The notes under the pieces were generated by a model. The model was given only the letters and a program-made list of their open reading frames with translations. It made no database searches and was not told where the DNA came from. Shown here in pieces: positions 1-8,570 of a stretch of 64,000 bases of DNA (its first letter is position 1; each line of letters starts with the position of its first letter). The translations under genes were made by a program, and so were the position numbers. This DNA is from Peptostreptococcus canis (GTDB lineage: Bacteria > Bacillota > Clostridia > Peptostreptococcales > Peptostreptococcaceae). Where the stretch lies: positions 1 to 64,000 of the forward strand of contig NZ_JABGBW010000004.1 in assembly GCF_014229965.1 (NCBI RefSeq), in the 5' to 3' direction.

Positions 1-215
1 ACAATCAATCATTAAAATTTTTAAACGACCTGTTCTTTTGTGATAAAAAATTTATTTATCGATGAGCAAAATCTATATAGTTATCTAAAATATTTATAGA
101 TCAAGGCCAGCTTTGCTGTGCATTTATCCTTGACCATAATATTTTGATAACTTAAATTTTGTTACCATCAAAAGTGACATTTTCACAAGTTATTGACACC
201 CTTTTTATCATATTT
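1..215. other. No recognisable gene
   Basis: AT-rich sequence with no open frame of useful length and no RNA gene that I recognise. It lies downstream of the small integrative-element gene at 216-446 and may be the remainder of the same element, but nothing in it can be assigned. Confidence 0.4.
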
Positions 216-446
216 TTAATCAAGTAGCATCGCTTTCTTTTCTAAATAGGACAAAAAGCAATCCGCTAAACTTCTTCCGTTTCTTGCATAACTGCATTTG
301 ACGATAACATTTCCAACTTTCATAAAATACATGGAAAGCGGATCCATTTTTTTCTTGTTCTTTATATCTTCAATGCCTGGAACGAGTCTTTGATCAATCT
401 CATCCACCGACATATTTTTGTATCTTGTTAGTTCTTCTGTGTCCAT
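216..446 (-). CDS. DUF6870-like small accessory protein of an integrative element
   Basis: A 76-residue protein starting MDTEELTRYKNMSVDEIDQR and ending in a charged helix. The layout, with an N-terminal helix, a central KVGNVIVKCSY strand pair and a short C-terminal helix, resembles the DUF6870 proteins found beside recombinases and sigma-like genes in Tn916/Tn1549-type elements. That family call is from memory, so it is tentative. The ATG at 446 has an AAAGGAG ribosome binding site about 8 bases upstream. No function is known. Next to the broken sigma-like gene at 930-1339, it supports reading the left end of the window as a mobile-element relic. Confidence 0.55.
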   Translation of the reverse strand: MDTEELTRYKNMSVDEIDQRLVPGIEDIKNKKKMDPLSMYFMKVGNVIVKCSYARNGRSLADCFLSYLEKKAMLLD

Positions 447-650
447 CTAAAAACTCCTTTCTTTGTTTTAAGTTTTATGACATTGGTAGGTGTCTTGGCT
501 GACAACATAGGAATCTCACCTCCGTCTCTTCTTCCAGACGAGCCGGCATAAACTATTGAAGTATCATTATCACTACTTATTTCAACGAACAGATTGCCAC
601 CTCTGTTTCTTATGTATTCTTATTCCTCGCTCACTTCTTTATATCCTCAT
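428..650 (-). pseudogene. Decayed coding remnant upstream of the DUF6870-like gene
   Basis: In one minus-strand frame, 58 codons read openly from 619 to 446 and on to a stop at 428-430 (pieces such as GGNLFVEISSDNDTS and GSSGRRDGGEI). The frame is closed upstream by an in-frame TAA at 620-622, and similar-looking sequence (GYKEVSEE) continues beyond it to another stop. There is no good start codon with a ribosome binding site. It looks like a fragment of a small element-borne gene that has lost its start. The product is not recognised. Bases 650-865 hold nothing I can assign. Confidence 0.35.
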
Positions 651-863
651 ATACAATGGTATTCATTCAAACCGAAACGAATTGCTAAAAAGACTTTAAA
701 AAGCATCCCGCTTCAGCAAAAAGGTTATGGCGTAAGTCATAATCCTCCATAAGTAGATAAAGTCCTACCTTGGTCTATTCAGTTGTCAAAGTACAAGTAT
801 TCGAAAGGGTTCTTTCTTTTTATCTTCCAATTTGCCATAACCGGCATTCTCTTATTTAAAAAA

Positions 864-913
864 GTAAAAGAGGTCAAACTCCCCTTCACTTTATATAAGG
901 AAAATTTGACCCC
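864..913 (-). terminator. Rho-independent terminator after the sigma-like pseudogene
   Basis: Read on the minus strand, GGTCAAA (911-905) pairs with TTTGACC (878-872) around a long loop and is followed by TCTTTTACTTTTTT. It sits just past the TAG at 930-932 that would close the sigma-like frame, which is where a terminator for that gene is expected. Confidence 0.5.
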
Positions 914-929
914 TTTGGTTACCGAAATT

Positions 930-1339
930 CTAAATTTCTTCGATAAATTTCTTCAGCTTCGCTAAGATTTTGTTTCTTTTCTTAATCAAAGCCGGTGTGT
1001 GATACTTTTTAGCCTTGCTACCGATCGAACGGTTTCATCCTGAAAGTACAACCGCTCTATGATGTCCCTTTCTTCTGCATTTAACCTTGATATAGCGTTT
1101 CTGACCGCTTCAATCATCATCTGTGTTTCTACAATCTTTTCGACATCAACACTTTCATCCACGATATTCTCTGCAAAATGTCCATCCTAATCCAAGGACT
1201 AAAAAAAGAGCAAGTGTTTTTTTCTGTCCACCTGCTCTAAATACTTTTCGTGTTCTTTTTCCCGCCAGTAGACTTTGTAAATATCCTCACTAACTTTAAC
1301 CTTTTGTCCGCCTACATATAGATAATATTCTTTTTTCAT
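930..1339 (-). pseudogene. Broken sigma-70-like regulator of an integrative element
   Basis: The start MKKEYYLYVGGQKVKV (ATG 1339, AGGAGG-type site upstream) and the region 4-like helix-turn-helix text (LNAEERDIIERLY, then ALIKKRNKILAKLKK) match the small sigma-like regulators of Tn916/Tn1549-type conjugative elements. The gene is dead. Two in-frame TAG codons fall after residue 46 (KKHLLFF-stop-SLD-stop-DGHF), and a one-base shift near THR/PALIKK puts the last 25 codons in another frame. Read across these lesions it would be about 136 residues, the usual family length. It once acted as a DNA-binding transcription regulator inside the element. Confidence 0.7.
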
Positions 1340-1380
1340 TTTGAAGTCCTCCGTTTCTTTTGACTGACTGTTTTTCAGAC

Positions 1381-1421
1381 AAAAAAAGGAGGACTTCTGC
1401 ATCTGGGCATAAGAAGTCCTC
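1381..1421 (-). terminator. Strong terminator/attenuator upstream of the sigma-like gene
   Basis: On the minus strand GAGGACTTCT (421-412 in the 1 kb block, positions 1421-1412) pairs perfectly over 10 bp with AGAAGTCCTC (1398-1389), followed by C and seven T. It lies between an upstream transcription unit and the AGGAGG/ATG of the sigma-like gene at 1339. It would therefore stop incoming transcripts before that gene, as an attenuator does. Confidence 0.7.
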
Positions 1422-1690
1422 GAAAATGGATAATGAAATTCCATTTCATATAACTATTCAACCACCTACTTACATTTCGATTCTGCTGTAAAAGAATATA
1501 TTTAGCAAAGTGAAAAAGGAGCGTTGCATGTATATGTTTCACTTGTCTTCATGGTAGTTTTCCCTTCCTTATATTTATTTATATTTCTTTGTCGACTTTT
1601 TCTCCTTAGTATACCGATTCCAGTAAATTTCTTAAAATTATATATTTTAAAGTACTTTTTGAATTACAGTGGAATTTACCGCGTCTATTA

Positions 1691-3145
1691 TTAACTACCT
1701 TTTTCCAAATCATTGTCTATTCTATAATTAGGGTGAGTAAAAATCACACAAGCACCCCCATGGGATCCATTTTTTATTTTAATTGTCCCTTGAAGTTGCT
1801 CAACCAGTTGCTTGACAATATATAGTCCCAAACCGGAGTGCCCTCCTTTACTTTTACGTGATTTATCACCTCGATAAAATTTGTCAAAAGCTCTATCCAA
1901 GTCTATTAAATTAAACCCTTTTCCTGAATCACAAATTTCATAAGATACATTCTCATTATCTGCTTTTACAAAAATTTCTATCCTACCATTAATATGAGTA
2001 TGTTCTAAACTATTGGATATAATATTGTCAAGAATACGTTCTAATTTATCTTCGTCAATTAAGAATAGCATTCCCAAATCTCCATGTGTCTTAAGTACAA
2101 GATTAATTGCTCTTTCCTCAGCTTGTAACTGGTAATGTCTTACTTTCCTTTCTAAAAAATCAAGTAAATTCACTTGTTTCAGCTGTAATTGTAAATCTCT
2201 ATTCTCTAAGTCAGAGGTATATTGCATTTGTTGAACAAGATTGGAGCTCTTTTCTACATTTTTAATTATAATATTAAGATACATATAAAGTTTTTTCTCA
2301 TCTAAATTATTAGAATCCATTAATGCCTCCGAATATCCTTTAATAATAGACAACGGTGTTTTTAAATCGTGAACCAATGCTTCAATCATTTCTATTCGTT
2401 CCTGCTCTAATTTCCATTGTGTAAACAAAGAGCATTTTAACTCTTCTTTCATTTCAGAAAAAGCATTGCATAGTCTACCGAGTTCATTTTCCGATTGATA
2501 ATCAATTTCAAAATCGAGATCTTTTTCTTTTATTTTTTGAGAAGCCTCCATTAATAGTTGTAGTGGGACATTTATAGTTTTTACGAACATCCTTGAAAAT
2601 AAAAGAGTAAATCCAATCACATAAAAAAATGGAGAAAATAGAGCTATAATAATGACTGCAATCATCAAAAAACCATTGTTTTTAGTATATGAAATTCTTA
2701 GTTGATAGGAAAGAGTTACAGCTCCTACAATATTCCCATCATGTATGATTGGAACAACATGGATAAAATTACCTTGGTTCATAAAAGTTGTATTTATTCG
2801 ATTAATAAGTTCTTTCTTAGCAGTAAATATTCTCTTTTTATTTGTTCCATATAATATTTTTCCACTACTATCTAGAACTTGATAAATGATACCATCCCCA
2901 CTAATAGCATTCCTCAACCCCTCTTCTTTAGAATTAGAGAGTAACTCTATATTTTTTCCACGAATATAAGTATCAATTCCTGGAATCTGCTTTTCATAAT
3001 AATTTGCGGGATAGACACTATTATACTGACTTTTAATATATATAAAGGCAGCCAGACCATAAGTAATCACAGTTGCTGTAATACTGGCAATTACAATCCA
3101 AACAAAAGTCAATCTAAAACCAGTTACAAGTGAACTATTTTTCAT
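1691..3145 (-). CDS. Sensor histidine kinase of a lantibiotic-immunity two-component system
   Basis: Membrane kinase of 484 residues that should sense an extracellular peptide or cell-envelope stress and phosphorylate the adjacent regulator. Order: TM1 about 12-36, extracytoplasmic sensor about 37-155, TM2 about 158-184, HAMP about 185-237, HisKA with the H-box LVHDLKTPLS (phospho-acceptor His259), then an ATPase with N box (DNIISNSLEH), G1 (DSGKGF) and G2 (GHSGLGLYI). The ATG at 3145 is chosen because TTGGAGATG lies just before it and the gene then begins 19 bases after the regulator's stop. Co-directional lantibiotic-type ABC transporter genes upstream suggest a NisK/SpaK-like immunity role. 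That role is inferred from context. Confidence 0.85.
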   Translation of the reverse strand: MKNSSLVTGFRLTFVWIVIASITATVITYGLAAFIYIKSQYNSVYPANYYEKQIPGIDTYIRGKNIELLSNSKEEGLRNAISGDGIIYQVLDSSGKILYGTNKKRIFTAKKELINRINTTFMNQGNFIHVVPIIHDGNIVGAVTLSYQLRISYTKNNGFLMIAVIIIALFSPFFYVIGFTLLFSRMFVKTINVPLQLLMEASQKIKEKDLDFEIDYQSENELGRLCNAFSEMKEELKCSLFTQWKLEQERIEMIEALVHDLKTPLSIIKGYSEALMDSNNLDEKKLYMYLNIIIKNVEKSSNLVQQMQYTSDLENRDLQLQLKQVNLLDFLERKVRHYQLQAEERAINLVLKTHGDLGMLFLIDEDKLERILDNIISNSLEHTHINGRIEIFVKADNENVSYEICDSGKGFNLIDLDRAFDKFYRGDKSRKSKGGHSGLGLYIVKQLVEQLQGTIKIKNGSHGGACVIFTHPNYRIDNDLEKGS

Positions 3146-3164
3146 TTTACATCTCCAAAATTTC

Positions 3165-3857
3165 TCAAATTCTATTCCATTTATATCCGATTCCCCACAC
3201 TGTAGAAATATACTCAACAGACGGTTCAGACTCAGCAAACTTCGCACGGATTTTCTTTATATGTTCAACTACCGTAGCAGAATCTCCATCAGAATCATAA
3301 CCCCAAACTTTTTCATATATTTGCTCTCGAGAGAAAACTTGCCTTGCATTAAATGCTAAAAGTTCAACAATATCATATTCTCTTTTTGTTAGAGGAATAA
3401 TATTATTTTTAATCTTGACAGTACGTTCTCTGATATCTATGCTTAGCATTCCGAAATATAACTTGACCCTTTTATTCTCCTCATTGATATACTGAGATCT
3501 TTTTTCCCTTCTTAAATTAGCCTCAATTTTAGCTATTAATTCTCTCAAACCAAAAGGTTTTATAATATAATCATCTCTCCCAAGAGTTAAGCCTTTAATT
3601 TTATCTGTTTCCGATTGTCGAGCACTCAGAAAAATAATTGGACATAAAACATCGCCTCGAATAGCATTACAAACTTCAAAACCATCAACTTCAGGCATCA
3701 TAATATCCAGTATAATAAGATCAGGCTGTTCTCTCGATAACTCTATCCCTTTTTGTCCGTCATAAGCTACCAATACTTTATGTCCCTTTGCCTTTAGTTC
3801 GTCTTCAAGCAGCATTACAAGTTCTTTTTCATCATCAATAATCAGTATTTTGCTCAA
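3165..3857 (-). CDS. OmpR-family response regulator
   Basis: 230 residues: receiver domain 1-120 with acidic pocket D8/D9, phospho-acceptor Asp51 in LIILDIMMPE, switch residues LSA and the late Lys in IIKPFG. A winged-helix output domain follows at about 130-228 (REYDIVELLAFNARQVFSREQIYEKVWG). It is the cytoplasmic partner of the histidine kinase that follows 19 bases later. It probably activates the immunity transporter genes at 3946-6190. ATG at 3857 with GGAGGG upstream. Confidence 0.88.
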   Translation of the reverse strand: MSKILIIDDEKELVMLLEDELKAKGHKVLVAYDGQKGIELSREQPDLIILDIMMPEVDGFEVCNAIRGDVLCPIIFLSARQSETDKIKGLTLGRDDYIIKPFGLRELIAKIEANLRREKRSQYINEENKRVKLYFGMLSIDIRERTVKIKNNIIPLTKREYDIVELLAFNARQVFSREQIYEKVWGYDSDGDSATVVEHIKKIRAKFAESEPSVEYISTVWGIGYKWNRI

Positions 3858-3945
3858 CTTATATCCCTCCTATTCAAAGTTCTAAGTATAACAACATCAA
3901 TATTAGCTATAATTTACAACTAATAAATCAATTTTTATTATAAAC

Positions 3946-4740
3946 TTACTCATAGTATTTTCTTCCTTCCCATTTACTAAACCAAATCATTCCACAAAGT
4001 AACACGATAAAAAGACAGACCCCAACAGATGTAATTCCTATCAAAAATTGTTTAACTGCCCAACCTGAAGAAACAAGTGGCGGTGGTGTAGTCATATTAG
4101 CTGAAAATAACAAATAAGGACTGAGATTTTTTACAAGCCTTACAGGTACTGTCCATGGAATAAATTGCCAAATAGAGTTTCCAAGACTGGTTCTGCCAAT
4201 TAAACCAGCCATTAAGAGTCCGCAAATTCCGATTCCAATCGAAACTCCTGTTCCCCAAGCAAAACTAACCCATAAATGAATAGCAATTATAGGAAGTGTT
4301 CCAATAATAACGAGAATAGCAGCTATTAGAAAAAACAACCATATATTCGAAAGCTCTGGAAAAATGAGCGTTATACCAATGTAAAACACGATAGTTGCTA
4401 AAAAAGTACTAATCATTATAATAATACTTAGTGGAAAAAATTTAACTAAATATAATTTATATCTTGGAAGCCTTAAACTTAGAAAACCATTAAAACTACT
4501 AGCAAGCTCTTCTTGATGCACAACATACCCAGCAAGAATACCTACACCTATAGGAATGACAAATATTGTCCATATTTCAAAGAAAGTTTGGAATGTGGTC
4601 ATTTGAAAATCACTACTCATTCCACGCAAAGCAACATACCCTATTATACATCCCGAAATTAAAAGAGGTAAGAAAAAATTAATCCATCTAACCATAGTTC
4701 TTTTTGTTTTCATCCATTCTGATGAAATTAATCTGACCAT
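3946..4740 (-). CDS. Lantibiotic-protection ABC transporter permease, MutG/NisG-type
   Basis: 264-residue integral membrane protein with six hydrophobic segments and the start MVRLISSEWMKTKRTMVRWI typical of MutG/NisG/SpaG immunity permeases (an amphipathic SEWMKTKRT segment before TM1). It should pair with the permease at 4728-5492 and the ATPase at 5489-6190 to expel a lantibiotic-like peptide from the membrane. Its start overlaps the upstream permease gene by 13 bases, so translation is coupled. An 88-base gap separates it from the response regulator. Confidence 0.8.
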   Translation of the reverse strand: MVRLISSEWMKTKRTMVRWINFFLPLLISGCIIGYVALRGMSSDFQMTTFQTFFEIWTIFVIPIGVGILAGYVVHQEELASSFNGFLSLRLPRYKLYLVKFFPLSIIIMISTFLATIVFYIGITLIFPELSNIWLFFLIAAILVIIGTLPIIAIHLWVSFAWGTGVSIGIGICGLLMAGLIGRTSLGNSIWQFIPWTVPVRLVKNLSPYLLFSANMTTPPPLVSSGWAVKQFLIGITSVGVCLFIVLLCGMIWFSKWEGRKYYE

Positions 4741-5492
4741 TTTATTTCCCTCCTATTAAACCATAAAGCAGTTATCATAATAATAATAATAAGGGTAAGC
4801 AGTGATATTACAATTCCAACCGGAATTACAGAAGTATCCAAGAGCTTATCACCATCTTCTAATAAAGTCCCATTTGGATGCACACCAATAATTGGACTCA
4901 TTAGTCGAATTCCCCATGCCCATGGTATAAGAAACCAATATGAAGTCAGAGCGGATACAATACCCGCAATGAATCCTATAAATCCCAATGCCATACTCGG
5001 GAATAATCCTTTCCATGTTGCTGCCCATAGCTGAATAGGAATCAATATAAGCGATACAGTCCATGAAACTAAACTTGCAGTAATAATTTGCTTCAAAGGT
5101 ATTTGTCCTTTTGCCGTAATCATTCCTGATATAAGTATAGCAATAACTAATACACAAGAAGAAAGCAATGTATGAAATGCCATAACTATTATCTTGCTAA
5201 TCCAAATATACACGGGTGAATTATTACGAGTCAGCAAAGAACGATAATTTCCAGACTTCCGTTCTTGATTATCGACCAGAAAAGCAAATAAAGCCATTCC
5301 AAACGGCAAAAATATCACCGCCCATACATTAAAAGCCATAGCGATAACTAAATCCCATGTTCTCACAATATATTTAGGCATCAATGAAACTCCTGCAGCT
5401 GCTTGTATTGAAAAAAATAAAGGTATCAATACAATCAGTTTCCTAGTAAATGTTCTTTTATATTTGAGTAATTCAGAGTTTATCTCATTCAT
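4728..5492 (-). CDS. Lantibiotic-protection ABC transporter permease, MutE/NisE-type
   Basis: 254 residues with six predicted membrane spans, starting MNEINSELLKYKRTFTRKLI, which is the NisE/MutE/SpaE form of the same fold as the next gene. It is the second permease of a heterodimeric exporter. Its ATG overlaps the stop of the ATPase gene in an ATGA arrangement (5489-5492), so the ATPase and both permeases are one tightly packed operon. The substrate cannot be read from the sequence. No lanthipeptide precursor or LanB/C/M enzyme is in this window. Confidence 0.8.
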   Translation of the reverse strand: MNEINSELLKYKRTFTRKLIVLIPLFFSIQAAAGVSLMPKYIVRTWDLVIAMAFNVWAVIFLPFGMALFAFLVDNQERKSGNYRSLLTRNNSPVYIWISKIIVMAFHTLLSSCVLVIAILISGMITAKGQIPLKQIITASLVSWTVSLILIPIQLWAATWKGLFPSMALGFIGFIAGIVSALTSYWFLIPWAWGIRLMSPIIGVHPNGTLLEDGDKLLDTSVIPVGIVISLLTLIIIIMITALWFNRREIKWSD

Positions 5493-6190
5493 CTTTCTAT
5501 ACCTCCCTTTATTACCTGCATATAAAAATTTTCCAAAGTTTCGTTTGAATTAGGCATTCCTTGAAATAGAAGTTTTCCATAACTAATAATCCCAATATCA
5601 TCAACTACTTGTGATACTTCAGACAATATATGACTTGATAAAATTACCGTTATACCTCTTTTAGGAAAAGAAGTAACCAAATCACGCATTTTTTGAACTC
5701 CAGCCGGATCAAGACCATTGTTAGGTTCATCTAAAATTAGTAATTTCGGTTCTCCTAAAAGAGCAATTGCAATTCCTAATCGTTGCTTCATTCCCATTGA
5801 AAAATTCGATACTCGTTTTTTACCGGTATCCAATAAATCAACCATTTCCAAAACTTCATGAATTTTTTCTTTTGATATACCTAGTAATCTAGTATGAATC
5901 ATAAGATTTTCAACTGCTGTAAGATTTCCGTATAATGCAGGTGTCTCAATCAAAGAACCAATTTCAGCTAGATGATCACGCCTCCAAGGCATATTATCAA
6001 AAATAATTTCTCCGCTTGTAGGTCGAAGCAGACCCGTAATCATTTTTAGAATTGTTGTTTTTCCTGCACCATTTGGCCCCAAAAGTCCATAAATAGTATT
6101 TCTCTTAATTTTTAGTGAAACATTATCCACCGCATATTGATTTCCGAATTTTTTTGACAATGTTTTCGTTTCCAGAATTAAATCACTCAT
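5489..6190 (-). CDS. Lantibiotic-protection ABC transporter ATP-binding subunit, MutF/NisF-type
   Basis: 233-residue nucleotide-binding subunit. Walker A is GPNGAGKT (about 39-46), Q-loop region IGSLIETPALYGNL, a modified signature NFSMGMKQR, Walker B LLILDEP and switch His in SSH. The SMGMKQR signature and the ETP motif in place of a plain Q-loop are typical of the NisF/MutF/SpaF and BcrA-like group. It is the first gene of the immunity operon, with GGAAGAG about 6 bases before the ATG. It powers export by the two permeases downstream. Confidence 0.87.
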   Translation of the reverse strand: MSDLILETKTLSKKFGNQYAVDNVSLKIKRNTIYGLLGPNGAGKTTILKMITGLLRPTSGEIIFDNMPWRRDHLAEIGSLIETPALYGNLTAVENLMIHTRLLGISKEKIHEVLEMVDLLDTGKKRVSNFSMGMKQRLGIAIALLGEPKLLILDEPNNGLDPAGVQKMRDLVTSFPKRGITVILSSHILSEVSQVVDDIGIISYGKLLFQGMPNSNETLENFYMQVIKGGIER

Positions 6191-6218
6191 AAAACTCTTC
6201 CTTTCAATTCAAAGTATA

Positions 6219-6246
6219 TTTTACTATCATCAAAAGTATAATCAAT
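6219..6246 (-). promoter_or_regulatory. Possible sigma-A promoter of the immunity operon
   Basis: On the minus strand TTGATT (6246-6241) and TAAAAT (6224-6219) are separated by 16 bases, about 30 bases before the ATG of the ATPase gene. In sequence this AT-rich, the match is only suggestive. Confidence 0.35.
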
Positions 6247-6505
6247 AAAAATAAAGAATCCATAATATTTTTAAAAAAATATTTATATCTCTTAAATTAA
6301 AATATTTGAATAAAAGAATCACTATTCTATATCATTATCTTTATAAATATTTATTTTTACTTACTATATTTATAGTTTTTTAAATATCTTAGTACTTTAA
6401 AATTGCATCTTTTTTGTTTTTCACTAATTTATTTTATTAGACAATAAGAATATGGGGGCTTTTGAGTCAGCCCCGTCGCATAGACTTCAGATTTTATTCT
6501 TTATA
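6247..6505. other. Intergenic stretch with a small GC hairpin
   Basis: Very AT-rich spacer between the immunity operon promoter and the end of the type III-like operon. The only notable element is GGGGCT (6455-6460) facing AGCCCC (6469-6474), a 6-bp stem that stands out in this AT-rich context. It has no T-run on either strand, so I do not call it a terminator, although it lies where the 3' end of the csm5-like transcript should be. Confidence 0.35.
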
Positions 6506-7411
6506 TCAACTCTTATATTCTTTTATTTCTAAGCTCGCTAATCCATATAGTAGCTTACTCTCATCATCAATAAAAAAAGAAGTTTCACTGAATCCATCTA
6601 CTGAAATTCTATAAGATAAACTTTGAAGCAAGCCTTTAAAACCTCCCAGAAAAATATATACTTTGGGTATAGATTTAATATCTGCGTTCTCTATATCTTT
6701 TTCTATCTTCTTTAGCTCCTCCCTTAGTTCAAAAAGATCTTTTAATTTTTCTTTATAGTTCCTTTCCAGTTTTTGCTCTATTGATTCTATTGATTTTTCT
6801 TTATATTTTATTTCTAACTTATTAATTTCTTCAATATTATTTTTCAACTTTATCGTAGCAAGGCGATTCATATTTTGGCAAGTCTTTTTCCAATCAACTT
6901 CAATATCTTTTACAATTATTTCACCCTTCAATTCCGCTGCTTGATTAAGCATTTCCATCCCTACCTTTGGAAAAAAGGGCTCCAGCTTAGGCTCCTTTAT
7001 TCCTGTTTCTTGATACAAATATTGATATTTCTGTAAGCTTTTTACTTGTATTAATTTTGAATCCACTTTTATATCAGAACAGATAAAATATTTTCCAATT
7101 TTTTCCAATTTATTTTCCAGATTCGAATTCTCTTCTTCTCTATCTGATTTCTCATCACTTGTTACCTCTACTGTATTCTCAAGTTGCAATGCGCCTTTAA
7201 AAGATGATGCCGGAATGTAGTAGGAGTCTGCTTTCCTATACTCTTTGCCCGGTTGATTATAGCGGTTATCAAAACTGTAAAACGGATAAATAATTTCATA
7301 GTCTGCTAAGTTACTTTTTTGATAATCTATTTTATTGTATAATGCACCTTGCATTCTAGGAGAAAGTATAACCGGTGAAACCGTTTTTAATGTAAACTTA
7401 TATTTTTTCAT
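6506..7411 (-). CDS. csm5: Csm5-like RAMP subunit of the type III-like module
   Basis: 301 residues. The N-terminal RAMP strand TLKTVSPVILSPRMQGALYN and the glycine-bearing loop YYIPASSFKGALQ (about 65-78) are the Csm5 hallmarks, where the usual form is SPVHIG...IPGSSLKGAL. A late GGFKGLLQS loop is present. Residues about 165-245 form a long charged, probably coiled-coil insertion not usual in Csm5. In type III-A complexes Csm5 caps the crRNA 3' end. It is the last gene of the operon, one base after the Csm4-like gene. It could be another Cas7-like RAMP; the Csm5 assignment rests on order and loops. Confidence 0.65.
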   Translation of the reverse strand: MKKYKFTLKTVSPVILSPRMQGALYNKIDYQKSNLADYEIIYPFYSFDNRYNQPGKEYRKADSYYIPASSFKGALQLENTVEVTSDEKSDREEENSNLENKLEKIGKYFICSDIKVDSKLIQVKSLQKYQYLYQETGIKEPKLEPFFPKVGMEMLNQAAELKGEIIVKDIEVDWKKTCQNMNRLATIKLKNNIEEINKLEIKYKEKSIESIEQKLERNYKEKLKDLFELREELKKIEKDIENADIKSIPKVYIFLGGFKGLLQSLSYRISVDGFSETSFFIDDESKLLYGLASLEIKEYKS

Positions 7412-7412
7412 A

Positions 7413-8561
7413 TTAAACCTCCAATGGCTCTAAATAAGAATTTCCGAAAATAATGGCATTCGAGTATAGTTGGTTATACTCATTCTTTATTGATGTCCCA
7501 ATACGATAAGCTTCTTTCTGATTAGACACCAAAATACTCCCTATATTAATAAAACTAATTACTTTTTTGCTATTTTCGGTCAATTCAAACGGTCTTCTAT
7601 CAGACGAATATATATTAACGATAGATTCCTCCCAACAAATGCTATCTTCTTCCGGAAGAAGCATCCCTAAGTTCAAATAATTAACTTCTCCGTCTTTACC
7701 CTCTATATAATCGAATTCTTCAATCGTTTTTAATAAATAGCAATTATACCCACTGCTTGCTTTCGGTCCAAACATCCATATACTATCTTTATAATCTTTT
7801 GCACTTCGCAGTTCATCTGCCAGGATAGAATTTTCTTCTACCGCTACGTAAAAGCTAAACTCTTTTTGCAAACTTTCTGTTTTATTTCTATACTCAACAG
7901 TCGGTAAAGAATATGCAATATTAGGAAAACCTGGTATCTTCCTTACTTGGCTTTCCAATTTAAACTTCTGCACATATTTTTGATTCTTGGTAATGTAATC
8001 ATACTGTCTAAGCAAATCTGTGCAAACTTCTTCGGTATTAAGATTTTGTATTAATTTTGTCAGATCTTCCCTTTTAATGTATTCCATTTTCTTAATTGTT
8101 TCGTAAATTGCCTTAGCCGAAAAAGACTCGAACTTGCTTGCATTTTCCTCCATTATTTTTTTTATTTTATCAATTTCCTTCCCTTTGTCTCTAATTTGAT
8201 TTTTTAATTCCTTATTTTCTTTATTATTTTTATTATTTTTATTATTTAATTGATTTAATTCTTTAATTAAAACCTTTAACTCTTTAATCTCTTCTTTCAC
8301 AGTATTCGTGTTTTCAACTTGCTGATTTTTTTTCTTTGTCTGAATCAAATTCATTAAATAATCTTTTGGAGTTGGCAAATATCCTGTTGGCATCAAGTTT
8401 GAGACCATACAATTACCTTTTATATTCTTAATGAATCTATCAATCTCATTTCTTGATAATTTTCCACTTAATTTATTCATCAAGTATCCAAATATTTTCT
8501 GGGAATCCGGTAATAAAGTGATATCTCCTTCTACCCGTAGTTTTACCTCAAATTTTTTCAT
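7413..8561 (-). CDS. csm4: Csm4-like (Cas5-group) RAMP subunit
   Basis: 382 residues. The start KLRVEGDITLLPDSQKIFGYLMNKL corresponds to the Csm4 first strand and helix, and GPKASSGYNCYLL near residue 270 corresponds to the Csm4 glycine-rich loop. The end IIFGNSYLEPLEV is also Csm4-like. Csm4 holds the crRNA 5' handle and contacts Cas10. A low-complexity coiled coil (LNNKNNKNNKENKE, about residues 105-120, within a helix of roughly 85-150) is coded by a repeated TTATTTTTA unit and makes it longer than common Csm4. It lies 9 bases downstream of the Csm3-like gene with AGGAGA before its ATG. Confidence 0.65.
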   Translation of the reverse strand: MKKFEVKLRVEGDITLLPDSQKIFGYLMNKLSGKLSRNEIDRFIKNIKGNCMVSNLMPTGYLPTPKDYLMNLIQTKKKNQQVENTNTVKEEIKELKVLIKELNQLNNKNNKNNKENKELKNQIRDKGKEIDKIKKIMEENASKFESFSAKAIYETIKKMEYIKREDLTKLIQNLNTEEVCTDLLRQYDYITKNQKYVQKFKLESQVRKIPGFPNIAYSLPTVEYRNKTESLQKEFSFYVAVEENSILADELRSAKDYKDSIWMFGPKASSGYNCYLLKTIEEFDYIEGKDGEVNYLNLGMLLPEEDSICWEESIVNIYSSDRRPFELTENSKKVISFINIGSILVSNQKEAYRIGTSIKNEYNQLYSNAIIFGNSYLEPLEV

Positions 8562-8570
8562 TCTTTTCTC

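Noticed and set aside
1470-1495. Partial similarity to the CRISPR repeat (TTACATTTC followed by GATTCT)
   Set aside because: It needs a 5-base deletion to align, and the rest diverges. It is not near other repeat fossils.
1445-1690. Search for a lanthipeptide precursor gene near the immunity operon
   Set aside because: No short frame with a ribosome site and a Ser/Thr/Cys-rich tail was found here or at 6191-6505.
4849-5157. 102-codon frame overlapping the MutE-type permease
   Set aside because: It is on the same strand in another frame within a clear membrane-protein gene and has no ribosome site. It is a shadow of that gene.
6455-6474. GGGGCT/AGCCCC hairpin as terminator of the type III-like operon
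   Set aside because: There is no T-run on either strand and the stem is only 6 bp, so it is noted as a hairpin only.
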